Source: Diadophis punctatus similis
Taxonomy: Eukaryota > Chordata > Lepidosauria > Squamata > Dipsadidae
Assembly: GCA_023053685.1 (NCBI GenBank)
Contig: JALIGW010000029.1
Span: forward strand, 1,301,501-1,365,500
Direction of reading: 5' to 3'
DNA: 64,000 bases
Positions within the stretch are counted from its first letter, which is position 1, and each line of letters starts with the position of its first letter. The translations under genes and the position numbers were made by a program. The notes under the pieces are model-generated. The model was given only the letters and a program-made list of their open reading frames with translations. It made no database searches and was not told the origin of the DNA. Positions 23,478 to 34,857 of the stretch are shown here, piece by piece.

Positions 23478-24887
23478 TCACATCCTTTCATTGTCATTGG
23501 ATGCTGGGGGTAATGATTCAAGAAGCTATGACCTTAGTTTACTTCATTGCTTTGGGAACCAACCAGTGCTTAAATTCTTTGGCCCATTATTTCAAAGTAT
23601 TGCTACTACCGTAATTCCTTTTTCTGCCCTGGGAACGAAAAAAACCCCACCTAGCTTGTATTGGAGAAGGTGTTTGCACCATTAGCTGTGGGTTGTTCTT
23701 GTTTATGTTTTCTTGGGATTGTTTGGTTTCACCCACACAGTTGCAACTGGGATATTGTGTTAGGTAGTTCACATGTGTTACCCTGGGCAAATATAAGTCC
23801 CTTGTAATTTAAGTTTGCTATCTGGGGTGTGGATAATTGCTTTAGTGAATATGTGAGGAAAAAGGTTCTTTTTCCTATTGGCTTTTTTGACAGGATCTTG
23901 TTCCATTTTAAGCTGTAATGTCCTGCTCTGTGGGACATCTATTTTTGATAATCAGTTCAAGATAGGTCATTTTCTCTCTCTCCAATGTGTTGAAAGAAAC
24001 TTGGCAAGATTATTGCAAAACCTGGCCCAATTGACTGAAAGAAATAATACCAACTTTAAATTCATTTTTAGCACAGAATCTTCATATACCCTTTCATATA
24101 TTCTGATGGAAAGTACATTGTGGCATGACTAGATTTTGGTCTTATCCAAAATAAAACAGTACTAATCTCAAAAATGAATCAGCTACATATGGGCTATGTT
24201 CATATATCCAGTTTATTAATGATGGAATTAACCACGGCTTCTGCAATTAACTTAATTTTCCGGATTTGGATAACCTATTGACCCATAGGTTAACCACACA
24301 GTCTGATTTTTACACAAGTCTCTTGATTAGAATGTGAAGGGTTAGTTTGTGGTCTATTTAAGTTTACCCATGGAGCATTAAAAATGGCTCCATCTGTTGA
24401 CTTCTGTGGTTTGTGTATGCTATTTCTGAACATTGGTCGGCTCTCCCCTTTCCTTGGCCGTCTAAGACTCCCAGAGGCATTGCAGTACAGAGGGATACTC
24501 AGAAGACAAGGCCAATTCCAGTTCATCCACCACACAGCTTTCCGTTTGTTGATGGGCTTTCTGAGGAGAAAGTTGATTCCTAGGAGCACTGAGAGCTTGT
24601 AAGAACTCAGTCTGGATCTCCCGAAGGGTTTGTCACCTTTCCTTTCTGATCAGAATGCTTGTCATGCTGGCAGTGTGATGGAGATGTCAGGCTGGCCTGG
24701 CGTGCTCCACTGGGGGAGAAGTCACCACCAAATGCTAATGCAAACTGATGCTGGCTCCTAGCAAGACACTCCTGGAGCCCATCCGCAAGATGGATTTAAA
24801 AGACCCAGTTGGATGCAAGTGGGACAGCCGCTCCAGAACTGGCAAAGCTGGCAGGAAAGGAATCCCACCAGCCCAAACAGATACATA
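23478..24887. other. Unassigned DNA
   Basis: No repeat boundary or coding domain was recognised. Short frames near 24290-24600 overlap on opposite strands with no family similarity. Confidence 0.4.
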
Positions 24888-24892
24888 TTCAT

Positions 24893-25212
24893 TGTTAGAT
24901 AAGAATTACTCTCATCAGAGGCGAAGTAGATCTTTTCCTGAAACTCTGACATTATAAAAAGAAAACCGCAGTTTAAATACTAAGGTATAAAATATTTATT
25001 TCGGTACAAAAACAAATAAATCACATCCTGGCTATAAAAAAGGTCTTGCTTCTTACAGAAGCTGAAGAAGAAGGGAGGAACAAAGAAAGGAATGTACACA
25101 TGCGTACTAGGAACATATTAATCACGTGCTCAGGAATAAACCACTATATTTGATAGGGATGCATCTCCCCTGCATATACATGTAACAGGCAATACAAAAT
25201 CACTGCCTGACA
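24893..25212 (-). mobile_element. Solo LTR, family 1 (minus orientation)
   Basis: On the minus strand it starts TGTCAGGCAGTGATTTTG and ends TAACA, the TG...CA form of LTRs. It is flanked by a perfect 5-bp duplication ttcat (24888-24892, 25213-25217). An AATAAA polyadenylation signal lies within accgaaataaatatttta. It is clearly related to the copy at 27987-28311, in the opposite orientation. A solo LTR arises by recombination between the two LTRs of a full element, removing the coding part. Confidence 0.88.
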
Positions 25213-25217
25213 TTCAT

Positions 25218-25768
25218 GTCTATTCACATGTTCCATATATCTTCTTTTTGGCCAGCTGATAGCACCAACAGCCTTATTACCATCCATGGTTCCCATACTT
25301 TAAAAATAAATTGTATTCAAAGTTTTACAAAGAATCACAAAAATGAATACTAATAAAGAGCAAAAGGAAAAAAGAAAGGAAAAAAGATTTAAAAATGCAG
25401 AGAGAACAAAAATAGAAAAAAGAAATTTCCAATTTCTTCTGCAGCAAGTACATTTACAGTATTAACTTTTACTTTATGATTACAAAAAAGAGCTCACTTA
25501 TTTTCTATAATCCAGTTTTTTTTCTAATCATCATGACCATAGATCATGAGTGTATTTTTTTTCTGTTTCATGCAAAAAAAATCTACAAGGGGTTTCCAGT
25601 CAACCATGAATATAAATATTGTTATTTCCCTAAGCAAAGAAGTTAGTTTAGCCATCTCTGCACATTCCATCAACTTCACCGGCCATTCCTCCATTGTGAC
25701 TAATGTCAAGCTCTTTCCCCTTTGAACATTTAATAGTCTCACAGCACCCAATTCCATATTCTGGGACA
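25218..25768. other. Unassigned A-rich DNA
   Basis: No recognisable feature. Confidence 0.35.
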
Positions 25769-25783
25769 ACTTCTGCATTGAAG

Positions 25784-26008
25784 TCTATGGAGATTCTCAG
25801 TTATCCAGGACATGGTTGTCCCAAAGGTGCCTTTTCAAGAGGCAACTGGACTTTCTGGGTTTTTCTTTGAAGACGTTTCGCTTCTCATCCAAGAAGCTTC
25901 TTCAGAGCTTCTTCAGAGCTGAAGAAGCTTCTTGGATGAGAAGTGAAACGTCTTCAAAGAAAAACCCATAAAGTCCAATTGCCTCTTGAAAAAGCACCTT
26001 TGGAACGA
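25784..26008. mobile_element. Palindromic repeat, family J, with 13-bp target duplication
   Basis: An imperfect palindrome. aagacgtttcgcttctcatc is followed by its inverse, gatgagaagtgaaacgtctt, and outer arms caactggactttctggg and cccataaagtccaattg also pair. It is flanked by a perfect 13-bp repeat ttctgcattgaag (25771-25783, 26009-26021). A second copy lies at 50592-50800 with a 10-bp duplication. Variable duplication length argues for retroposition rather than a DNA transposase. No protein is encoded. Confidence 0.8.
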
Positions 26009-26021
26009 TTCTGCATTGAAG

Positions 26022-27110
26022 ATAAATGGAATGCTCCCTACATTCTCTCTAATGGAAAGCAGCACTTTACAGCTGGAATGGACTAGCTGTGTAAATGCTT
26101 ATTGGATCATCAGGACCTTGGACCTCTCAGAACCAAAACAATGTAGTAGCCTGCATGATAAATCAACAGAAGGGTGAAAATCCCATCTTATCCTTCAAGC
26201 TCCTGTGTAACCTGAGGCCAGTCGCTGGTTGCATCCATCATTCGTCATCTTAAACCATAACCTCTGGTTTACAAATACAGTGGCTATGTTTCCCTAACAC
26301 GCTTAGCCATTTTCAAACAAACTACATTCCAATTTAGTGTAATGCGTGAAACCAGTCACTCTGCCTTGTCCTGATTATAAATTGTTAGAGTGGACTGAAG
26401 TTACCTCGATGGAAACTGCATTGTGCTCCTGGGAGGAGGGCAAGATAACTATGTAGTATCCGTTATAACTCATGTAAATGGCAGGAGCTTCTCCTTGAGT
26501 TACCCTAGTAGCTGTCCTGCCTGTCCCAAGGGTGTTCATGGGGTCAATTGCTTGTGAGCTGGGTTATCACTCTTGATGTACGTAACTGGTATCTCTCTCG
26601 CTGTAAAGTGTCTACTTTTAAGGTATTCAGTACCTATGCTCACCCCTTTCTCGCTGCCACCAGGGGGCACTGTCCCCCACTCCTTCTTCCATACCTTATG
26701 CAGTGTCCTCAGAAGTTGCTAACACTATTAGTTTTCCTGATTGATTCTTGCTTCAGATTCAAGGCATGTTCTGGTCTACAAACATATCAAGTTGTTGCTG
26801 CGTTCTGGGCTGTACTTTCCCTCCCTCTCTTTTTCAAGCTCATATTTCTAACTGGGAATGACTCAAAGCAGACTTTTCCTGGGAAAGAGCTGGGCAGCAG
26901 AGATTTAGGGCATTTTTGTCTTTTCCCTGAATAATTCCAGATTTATCAGGGGATAAATCTAGATCTACCTTTCACTCAGCAGATAGCAGTAGTAACAGGC
27001 CTAGTACTTGGATAGGAGATGACTAAGAAATCCAAGTGTTGTGTCTAGGCCACTTCGTGGAAGCTGGAGCCACATCGTGGAAGAAGGCAATAGAAAACAG
27101 CTTTGCTGTT
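26022..27110. other. Unassigned DNA
   Basis: No gene or repeat boundary is recognised. The 128-codon frame at 26548-26934 has no domain resemblance. Confidence 0.4.
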
Positions 27111-27111
27111 T

Positions 27112-27180
27112 AGATTTATTATTAGAGTTGGAAGGGACCTTGCAGGTCATCTAGTCCAACCCCCTGCTCAAGCAGGTATA
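27112..27180 (-). mobile_element. Short CR1 LINE 3' end
   Basis: agagttggaagggaccttgc followed by ggtcatctagtccaaccccc is the conserved CR1 3'-terminal sequence in reverse complement. It is identical over most of its length to the longer copy at 30437. Confidence 0.8.
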
Positions 27181-27766
27181 GTTATTGCCAAGAATATTTT
27201 CTAGACATACAGAGTAAGAAAGGTAACCTTGATGGAAATATGCAGGAATTGTTACCTAGGCAAAAGGGCCTGAAACATTTTTTAAGCCCTGAGAAACATA
27301 ATATTTTGAAGCAGCTCAGACAATGCCCTGATTTACTACAGTGTAGTACAAGAATGGAGACGGGGTTCCACAGCAAGATTTTGTTATTACAACCAATTTC
27401 AATAAACATAGACTCTGTTTTCCTGTGGCGTTGATCTCCTGGCCTGATCTACACAGGGGGCTGGAAACATGTGACCATGTAGACGCCAGGAATGGAGCTC
27501 ACCTCAGGAAAGACTTCATCTTTTTAAAGATCAGCTGAATGAGTCCAAATGTACACAGTGGAATCTGTTTTTTTCTGCAGGAGAAACCTCCGGGAAGCCA
27601 TATCAGTCTCTTCATCTCTTGTTCTTCCTGGTCCTTTCAGTTCCTGCCATATAGTATAAGGACTGCTGGAGTGAGTGATGGCAACTATTGATACTATCAG
27701 TGTGAACAAAGGAAACAAATCTCTTTACTAGTTGCATCCCTACAGAGAATAGAACTCAGAACTCAA
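27181..27766. other. Unassigned DNA
   Basis: No recognisable feature. Confidence 0.35.
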
Positions 27767-27768
27767 TA

Positions 27769-28488
27769 CAGGTCGTCCTCGATTTACAACCACAACTGAC
27801 CCCAAAAAATTTTTGTTGTTAAGCGAGACAGTTGTTAAGTGAGTTTTGCCCCATTTTACAATCTTTCTTGCCATAGTGGTTAAGTGAAACTGCAGTTGTT
27901 AGCAACACAGCTGTTAAGTGAATCTGGTTTCCCCATTGAATTTGCTTGTCAGGAGGTCACAAAAGGTGATCACATGACCCCAGAACTGTCACTCAGTGAT
28001 TTTATTGCCTGTTATTTGTATATGCAGGGAGCTGCATCCCTATTCATTATAATAGTTTATTCCTGAGCACATGTTTGATATGTTCTTGTACGCATGTGTG
28101 CATTCCTTTTCTCCGATCTGTCCTTCTGTTCCTGGCTTCCATTGAAGGAAGACCTACTTTTATATCAGGCATGTAGTTAATGAGGATTTATTGTTTTTGT
28201 ACCGAAATAAATATTTTACTTAGACTTTTAAACTGCGGTTTCTTTTCTAATGTCTGATGTCTGGGAAAAGATCAAACTTCTCCTTTGTGAAATTAATTAT
28301 CACCTCTGTCAAGAACACTGCAACTGTCATAAATATGAACCAGTTGCCAAGCAGGTGAATTTTGATCATGTGACCATGGGGATGCTGCAATGGTGTTAAG
28401 TGTGAAAAATGATGATGGGTCACTTTTTTTCAGTGCCTCTAACTTTGAACGGTCACTAAATGAAAAGTTGTAACCTGAGGACTGCCTG
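27769..28488. mobile_element. Tigger-like MITE, family I, split by a solo LTR
   Basis: Starts CAGGTCGTCCTCGATTTAC after TA and ends GAGGACTGCCTG before TA, fitting a TA target duplication and pogo/Tigger-like termini. It contains the family blocks gttgttaagtgag, cattttacaatctttcttgc and cataaatatgaaccagttgcc. A solo LTR (27987-28311) plus its 5-bp duplication interrupts it. The MITE alone is about 390 bp and is therefore older than the LTR. Confidence 0.85.
27987..28311 (+). mobile_element. Solo LTR, family 1 (plus orientation)
   Basis: Starts TGTCACTCAGTGATTTTATT and ends ACCTCTGTCA, with a perfect 5-bp duplication agaac (27982-27986, 28312-28316). An AATAAA signal lies in accgaaataaatatttta, about 100 bp before the end. 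Related to the minus-strand copy at 24893-25212, 2.8 kb away. No internal viral sequence remains. Confidence 0.9.
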
Positions 28489-28639
28489 TATCAAGAACAG
28501 GCAGACATATTACTCATCCTAGTTTGGAATATGATACTTTCTAAAGTTGGTGATGAACAATGCTGGTTTCCCTTCCCTTCAACAAGTACATCCAAGGCTT
28601 TGTTCAGTTCAGCACGGGATAAAAGAAGCTTCCTCGTTT

Positions 28640-28935
28640 TATTTATTGTTTGTTTGTTTGTTTGTTTGTTTGTTTGTTTGTTTGTTTGTTTTTATTGTTC
28701 TTATAGGCCGCCCAATCCCGCAGGACTCAGGGCGGCGTACAAGAAAGAAAGAACAATCAATAAAAACACAATAATGACAATTTAAAAAATTACAAAAGTT
28801 AAAACCAATCATCAATCATACATGGGGGAATTGAGATCTATTTCACCGGCATTGCTTGGTTGATGGGACCTGGAGGAGACCAACTCTGTGGGACCTAACC
28901 GGTCGTAGGGAGGTATGCGGTAGGATGCGTTCATC
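28640..28935 (-). mobile_element. L2-type LINE 3' end with internal deletion
   Basis: On the minus strand it reads acctccctacgaccggttag and cacagagttggtctcctcca, matching the coding part of the copy at 2184-2230. It then jumps to the 3' hairpin cgccgccctgagtcctgcgg. A (TTTG)n array (28648-28693) takes the place of the usual tail. Most of the C-terminal coding part is deleted. Confidence 0.7.
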
Positions 28936-29325
28936 AGTCTTGGCTACTATCTGGAGCGGTGTAGATTCTCTAGCTCTGGTACTTTATTCCTTTCACTCCA
29001 ACTAGAAAGGACACCAGAGAAAAATAAAATAATCAAAATAATGTTGGTATTTGGTATGCCATGGTGGTAACAATACATCTTCCCTTTGCTTGTCATTGAA
29101 GTGAACTTTGTTTTAATCCCATTAGGCAGGATTTTTAATCTATCCAGGAGAAGCATTCAAATATAAAGATGGAGCCCTCAGAAAAAATCTGAATAAAAGG
29201 GGCCCTGAGCTAGTGTACGCCACATACAGGTTTGGGTAATAGGATTTGGCATTCACATTGATTTTATTACCTGAGAGAAGGTAGTAGACATCAGTGGTTG
29301 TGTCTGAGTAAACTATAGCATGGTT
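28936..29325. other. Unassigned DNA
   Basis: No recognisable feature. Confidence 0.35.
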
Positions 29326-29326
29326 A

Positions 29327-29562
29327 TTTATTTATTAGATTTTTATCCCGCCATTATTACTTTATAAGAAACTCAGGGCTGTGAATATACTTGATGCTCC
29401 TTCTTCCTCCTATTTTCCCCACAATAACAACCTTATGAGGTAGATTGGGCTGAGAGAGTACTGACCCAAAGTCACCTAGTTGGTTTTCATGCCTATGGTG
29501 GGACTATAACTCACCATCTCCTGGTCTCTAGGCTATCACCTTCACCACCACACCAAATTTGC
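29327..29562 (-). mobile_element. tRNA-derived SINE (minus)
   Basis: On the minus strand it has a tRNA-like head (tggtgtggtggtgaaggtga, gtgagttatagtcccacc), a body with ccccacaataacaacctta in plus sense, and an A/T-rich tail (tttatttattagatttttat in plus sense). A 3' fragment of the same family lies at 39245-39345. It is not a functional tRNA. Confidence 0.65.
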
Positions 29563-29564
29563 TC

Positions 29565-29941
29565 TCTTTAGTCCTCAAGTTACAACTACAACTGACCCCA
29601 AAATTTATGTCGTTAAGTGAGACATTTGTTAGGTGAGTTTTGCCCCATTTTACGACCTTTCTTGCCACCATTGTTAAATGAATCACCGCCGTTGATAAGT
29701 TAGTAGCATAGTTGTTAAGTGAATCTGGCTTCTCCACTGACTTTGCTTGTCGGAAGGTTGCAAAAGGTGGTTGCATGACCCCGGGATACTGCAACCATCA
29801 TAAATATGAACCAATTGTTAAGTATATGAATTTTGATCATGGGGATGCTACAAAGGTCTAAGTGTAAAAATGGTTGTAAGTCACTTTTTCAGTGCTGTTG
29901 TAACTTTGAACAGTCACTAAATGTAAGTCGACAACTCCCTG
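29565..29941. mobile_element. Tigger-like MITE, family I
   Basis: From tttagtcctcaagttacaac to aagtcgacaactccctg, followed by TA. It carries the family blocks gttaagtgagacatttgtta and ttgcttgtcggaaggttgc. The left terminus is worn. No coding capacity. Confidence 0.75.
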
Positions 29942-29944
29942 TAC

Positions 29945-30427
29945 ATGCACCAGAAATTAGCCAATCAGATTTTAGCATTATGTGATGAAAATCCATTTAA
30001 TGTAATTTAATGTTCAAATAGTAACCTCAGTTTAGCTCCAGAGTTTAGCCTGAGAACTGCACAGTCATGAACATACGGAGGACACCAATTTGAGGAAGCA
30101 AAATGTGTGCCATAAATTTTTTTTGATTTTAACACATCTAGATAAAATGAAGCGAGGCCGAGAGAGATTAGTATTACGCCAACTGTGATTTGCCTTGCAA
30201 ACAGGCCACATGCAGTGTGATCAGGGGAATCCCAGCCAGGGTCATTTTACAGTTGCTAATTTTTCATTAACTTGATTCTATAGCAGTGGCAGGTCATTAA
30301 CCCTTTTGGAGGAAACTGCGCATCTTCCAGATTAACAAAAACAGCTGTTCACCACTGTGAAAAGAAACATGGATCTCAGAAGCAACAGAGATGGGAAAGC
30401 TCAATTCCTACATCACTCCCTCAGATT
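29945..30427. other. Unassigned DNA
   Basis: No recognisable feature. Confidence 0.35.
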
Positions 30428-31100
30428 AACAGATTAGCAGAGTTGGAAGGGACCTTGCAGGTCATCTAGTCCAACCCCCACACACACCCAAGCAGGAGAC
30501 CCTACTACACCATTTATGACAGATGGCAATCCAGTCTCCTCCAGTGATGAAGCTCCCACAACTTCTGAAGGCAAGCTGTTCCATTGGTTGATTGTTCTCA
30601 CTGTCAAAAAATTTCTCCTTAGTTCTAGGTTGAATCTCCTCTTCATCAGTTTCCATCCATTATTCCTTGTCTGGCCTTCAGGTGCTTTGGAAAATGGGGT
30701 TGACCCTTTCCTCTCTGTGGCAGCCCCTCAAATATTGGAACATGCCTCCCCTGGTCCTTCTCTTCACTAGACTAACCATGCCCAGTTCCTGTAACCGTTC
30801 ATCGTATGTTTTAGTCTCCAGTCCCCTAATCATCTTTGTTGCTCTTCTCTGCATTCTTTCTAGAGTCTCAACGTCTTTTTTAGAGTGTGGTGACCAAAAC
30901 TGGATGCAGTATTCTAAATGTGGTCTTACTAAGGCTTTATAGAGTGGTATTAGTTCCTAACTTGATCTTGATTGAATCCCTCTGTTAATGCAATTTAGGA
31001 TTGCATTGGCTTTTTGGGCTGCCGGCACACACTGTTGGATCTTATTTAATTGGTTGTCCACTAAGACTCCAAGATCCCTCTCAATCTCCTTTGCTTACAA
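30428..31100 (-). mobile_element. CR1 LINE 3' portion
   Basis: The whole segment is the reverse complement of a CR1 3' end. In plus sense, the markers are gagttggaagggaccttgc, aagctgttccattggttgat, tctagagtctcaacgtctttt, aaactggatgcagtattctaa and ggttgtccactaagactcc. These are the conserved blocks known from bird and reptile CR1. It is 5'-truncated near 31100 and its frames are not functional. Confidence 0.88.
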
Positions 31101-31528
31101 TTCCATCCCACCTATACAGTCATTGGCTTTTTCCTCATGGAAAGCAGTTATTGACTTCCGTATATTACAAAATAGATGGGAGACCGCAAGAAATCCCACG
31201 GCAATTTTGACCCATGTGGTCAAAATATCCCTCTTAAAGCTCATGGCATACCGTTGTTATAAAAAACACAAAACAATGACCTAGCCATATACAGGTACTC
31301 CTCAACTTACAACCACCCATTTAGCAACTGATTGAAGTTAACAATGGCACTGAAACAACTTACAACCATCATAGCATCTCCACAGTTACGTGATCAAAAT
31401 TGGTAACAAGCATATATTTATGACAGTTGCAGCTTTCTGGGGTTATGTGATTGCCATTTACGACCTTGCCAACTGGCTTCTGACAAGCAAAGTCAACAGG
31501 GGAACCTAGATTCACTTAGCAACAGCAT

Positions 31529-32242
31529 AGGAGCATAATGGCTCACGGGGTTATGTGACTGATGATTGGCAGGCTCACGTTCGAGACCCGTTTGCTGCCC
31601 CGGGATGGGGTTAGCTCCCATCTCATGCTCCAGCTCCTGCTGACTCAGCAGTTTGAAAGCAGACAACAGTGAGTAGATAAATGGGTACCACTTTGGTGGG
31701 CAACATGCAAGGAGCCCCCAACTGGGCATCCCCTAGGAAATGGTGATGTCTCTGGCTGATTCTTTCACCATAGAAGTCCGTGATGGCAAACCTATGGTAT
31801 GTGTGCCACAGGTGACACGCGGAGCCATATCTGAGGGCATGCGAGGCGTTGCCCTATGTCAGCTCCAGTGCGCATGTGCGTGCTGGCTAGCTGATTTTTG
31901 GCCTTCTGGAGGGGGGGGAGGCCGTTTTCACCCTCCCCAGGCTTCAGGAAAGCCTCCGGAGCCTATGGATGGTGAAAAACAGACCGAACCGGCCTACTGG
32001 AAGTTTGTTTCCAAACTTTCAGTATGCCCGTTGGGTCCATTTTTCGCCATCCACAGGATCGGAGGCTTTCCTGAAGCCTGGGGAGGTAGCAGAAGTCCGG
32101 AGGCTTCAGTAAGGCCTGCGCGCATGCTCGTGGGGGCAGCACGGGGGGAGGACATTGCATTATGGGTGTGGGCACCCGAGCAAAAAAAGGTTTGCCATCA
32201 CCGATATAAGTGCTTCAGTGCTTCCGACATAGAAGTATAGTA
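31529..32242 (+). mobile_element. tRNA-derived SINE interrupted by a hAT
   Basis: Flanked by a perfect 12-bp duplication tagcaacagcat (31517-31528, 32243-32254), so it is a retroposon inserted into the Tigger-like MITE. An A-box-like tggctcacggggtta and a B-box-like gttcgagacc (31579-31588) mark a tRNA-derived head. Without the hAT insert it is about 280 bp. The head differs from the Sauria type, so it is a second SINE family. Confidence 0.8.
31778..32203 (+). mobile_element. hAT MITE, family B
   Basis: Termini CCGTGATGGCAAACCT and AGGTTTGCCATCACCG are mutated versions of the family B ends. Octamers atagaagt (31770-31777) and atataagt (32204-32211) match 7 of 8. It is inserted in the SINE. 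Confidence 0.9.
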
Positions 32243-32273
32243 TAGCAACAGCATGATTCACTTAAGGACAGTG

Positions 32274-32345
32274 ATTTATTTATTTATTTATTTATTTTGT
32301 TATTCTTATATGCCGCCCAACTCCCGAAGGACTCAGGGCGGCGAT
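32274..32345 (-). mobile_element. L2-type LINE 3' tail
   Basis: A (TTTA)n array followed by ttcttatatgccgcccaact and gactcagggcggcg, the L2 3' hairpin, in minus orientation. It is inserted in the Tigger-like MITE, between acagtgat and gattcacat. Confidence 0.75.
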
Positions 32346-32461
32346 TCACATCATCATGGCAAACAAGGTTGTAAAATTGTGCGCAATTCACTTAACAATC
32401 CCTTTGCTTAACAGTGTAAATTCTGGACCCAGCTTTGATCCTCAGTCAAGGGCTACCTGTA

Positions 32462-33093
32462 ATTAGCTTGACAGGAAATAGTCTTATCTTCCCAGAGTGC
32501 CAATGTGGGTGATAATTGGTAGCTTCCTCCCTCAGTTTCACAGCTACACTGTATACCCATGTGTCATAAACAACTTCTAATGCTAAATTGTTTACAACAA
32601 CCTCTAAAAGAACAGACAATTTTTTTCATCTGAAAACAGAAACAAGATGCCCCAATAGATGGCGAGGGTTCTGTGGAAAAAGAACAGATGTTTTGAATGC
32701 CCTCCGAACCTTACTGCCTTCCCAAGGATTAATGACCTTGGGATGAAGATATAACCTCTGCTTTTCTTGGCGTTTGCTAATGGATAAAATGTCCAACTCC
32801 ATGCTATATGGTGCATTTTCAAAAAAAATAATTTAAATGCAGTTGCAAGAAGCTATACATAGCTGTTTTATTAATTTATACATTATTAATTTGTATATTA
32901 ATGGTTTCTAGTTGCAGCTGCCCAGTTTGAATATAAGGAAACGTCCCTGCTACAAACTGTGTGTTTTGAAACTTGGTTTTATTAACTGTTAGAAGATGCA
33001 GCTGTACAATTTCTGGTGAAGGTACCGCACACAGGCAAAAATTTGTGATGTTTTTACCTCATGAGGTTGTGTTCAAGGTTTGTCTCTAATATC
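32462..33093. other. Unassigned AT-rich DNA
   Basis: No recognisable feature. Confidence 0.35.
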
Positions 33094-33094
33094 A

Positions 33095-33366
33095 AGAGCC
33101 GAGGTGGCACAGCGGTTAGAGAGCAGTACTGCATGCTACTTTAGCTGACTGTGATTTGAGTTCAGCTGTTCAAATCTCACTGGCTCAGGGTTGACTCAGC
33201 CTTCCATCCTTCCGAGGTAGGTAAAATGAGGACCCAGATTGTTGGGGGCAATGTAAATATATACATTGCTTAATGGTGTAAACCGCTTAGAGAGTGCTTG
33301 CACTATGAGGCGGTATATAAATCTCATTAATAAATAAATAATAAATAAATAAATAAATAAATAAAT
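33095..33366 (+). mobile_element. Sauria-type tRNA SINE
   Basis: Begins agagccgaggtggcacagcgg (A box) with a B-box-like gttcaaatctcactgg, the conserved core ttccatccttccgaggtagg, then aaccgcttagagagtgcttg and an (AAAT)n tail (33330-33366). A transcribable retroposon, not a tRNA gene. Confidence 0.88.
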
Positions 33367-33369
33367 TAC

Positions 33370-34188
33370 TACTGTACCTACATCAAGATCTTCCAATGCA
33401 GTTTTGATCAAGGGGAGTCAGCCTTTGACTTGCTTTAATTCGCTTTTTAATCTGGACTATGAACATTCATGCTTATAAAATATGGGTGCATAACATGGCC
33501 ATGCTCAGGTTTTACTAAGGTACATTTCAATTCTCCTTCACCATGCATAAACAAAACCCTTAAGAGAGCCTAGCTGCAGAAGCAGACTCTTAAACTCTGT
33601 CCTGTGAGCTAGGAAAAGTCAGATTTCTGTTCCTTCTGAGGGGACAGTGTTGGTGGCATTTCCTTTACCTCAAAGAGTTAAACCGGCAGAGATATCTTGT
33701 GCAGCTCTCCTTATAACTCCACACACACATATGGGCACATATTGGAGTGTGAGACCCAGGAATTAGTTGTGACAGGAGATTCACGCTCCATGAGCATTAG
33801 ACACCTGGTGATAAATGTGGCAGAAGTATATTGTAGGGAGGAGGAGTAAGGGGCTTCCCCATGTTTCCTTTTGCGGGGCAGGTGCAAAACCAAGGTAGGA
33901 GTAAGGAAGCAATCTATGGCAGCACAGGCACTGCAAGTGGTCACAGCCCTTGAGAATGGCATAGTCTGGGGAATACAAGATTCTGTTCTGCTAGCAATAC
34001 CCCAGTTTTCCTATCAGGAATCTCCTTTATCCCCCCCACCCCGCCCCGGTTTCACGGAGGGAACTTATAATGACAAATTTAACCCAGCAGGCTAATTCAC
34101 AAAGCCTCTTTAGGGACTTATTTTATATCTTCCATTTTCTGAGGTGATTTCAATTTTTTAAGGGAACAGATACCTCGTTGTGAAGGAA
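33370..34188. other. Unassigned DNA
   Basis: No recognisable gene or repeat boundary. Confidence 0.4.
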
Positions 34189-34191
34189 GTA

Positions 34192-34581
34192 CAGGTACTG
34201 TAGTCTACAATCTACAGCACTTTCAACAGTCCTTTAGTGACTGTTCAAAGTTACAACGGCACTGGAAAAAAAGTGACTTATGAATGCTTTTCACACTTGT
34301 GATCAATGCAGCATGTGATCAAAGGTCATGTGATCAAAGTTCAGGAGCTTGGCAACTGGTTTCCAGGGTCATGGGATCCCCTTTTGCGACCTTCTGACAA
34401 GCAAAGTCAATGGGAAAGGCAGATTCACTTAACAACCATGTTACTAATTTAATAATTACTGGGGTTTACTAAACAACTGTGGCACGAACGTTCATAAAAT
34501 GGAGCAAAATTCATTTAAAAAATGTCTCGCTTAGCAACAGAAGTGTGGGCTCAATGATGGTCGTAAGTTAAGGACTATCTA
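34192..34581. mobile_element. Tigger-like MITE, family I
   Basis: Begins CAGGTACTGTAGTC after TA and ends near aaggactatct. Internal blocks: ttagtgactgttcaaagtta, ccttctgacaagcaaagtca and ttagcaacagaagtgtggg. Inverse to the copies at 27769 and 39634. Confidence 0.75.
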
Positions 34582-34768
34582 GAAAGCAATCTCTCCCCAT
34601 CACAGTTCCACAAGATGTACAGTGTTAAACTTAAAAACACATTCTCCTGTTTGGCCTAACAAGCAACAAACACACAAGTGATAATGTGAATTATTGTTTC
34701 TACTTTGACTATACTGTATATATTTTTGCTTTTATTCTACCTTTATTATTTTTTTATAAATAACTCAA

Positions 34769-34857
34769 GATTTTTTGGCACTGCACACCCACGTAGCGCG
34801 CCCACGCAGTGCAGGAGGAAGCGAACCGGCAGCGAGGTAAGTTAGAACCCACCCCTG
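34769..34857 (-). mobile_element. Half of a hAT MITE, family A-related
   Basis: Ends GTTAGAACCCACCCCTG at 34857 and matches the copy at 19460 in reverse complement (gaggaagcgaaccggcagcg). The other end is missing. The break is at about 34769, against unrelated DNA. Confidence 0.75.

Larger units (their letters stand above)
31292..32459. mobile_element. Tigger-like MITE, family I, host of three later insertions
   Basis: Starts CAGGTACTCCTCAACTTAC after TA and ends CAAGGGCTACCTG before TA. Its own sequence occupies about 31292-31528, 32255-32274 and 32340-32459. The rest is a SINE (itself holding a hAT) and an L2 tail. Confidence 0.85.
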
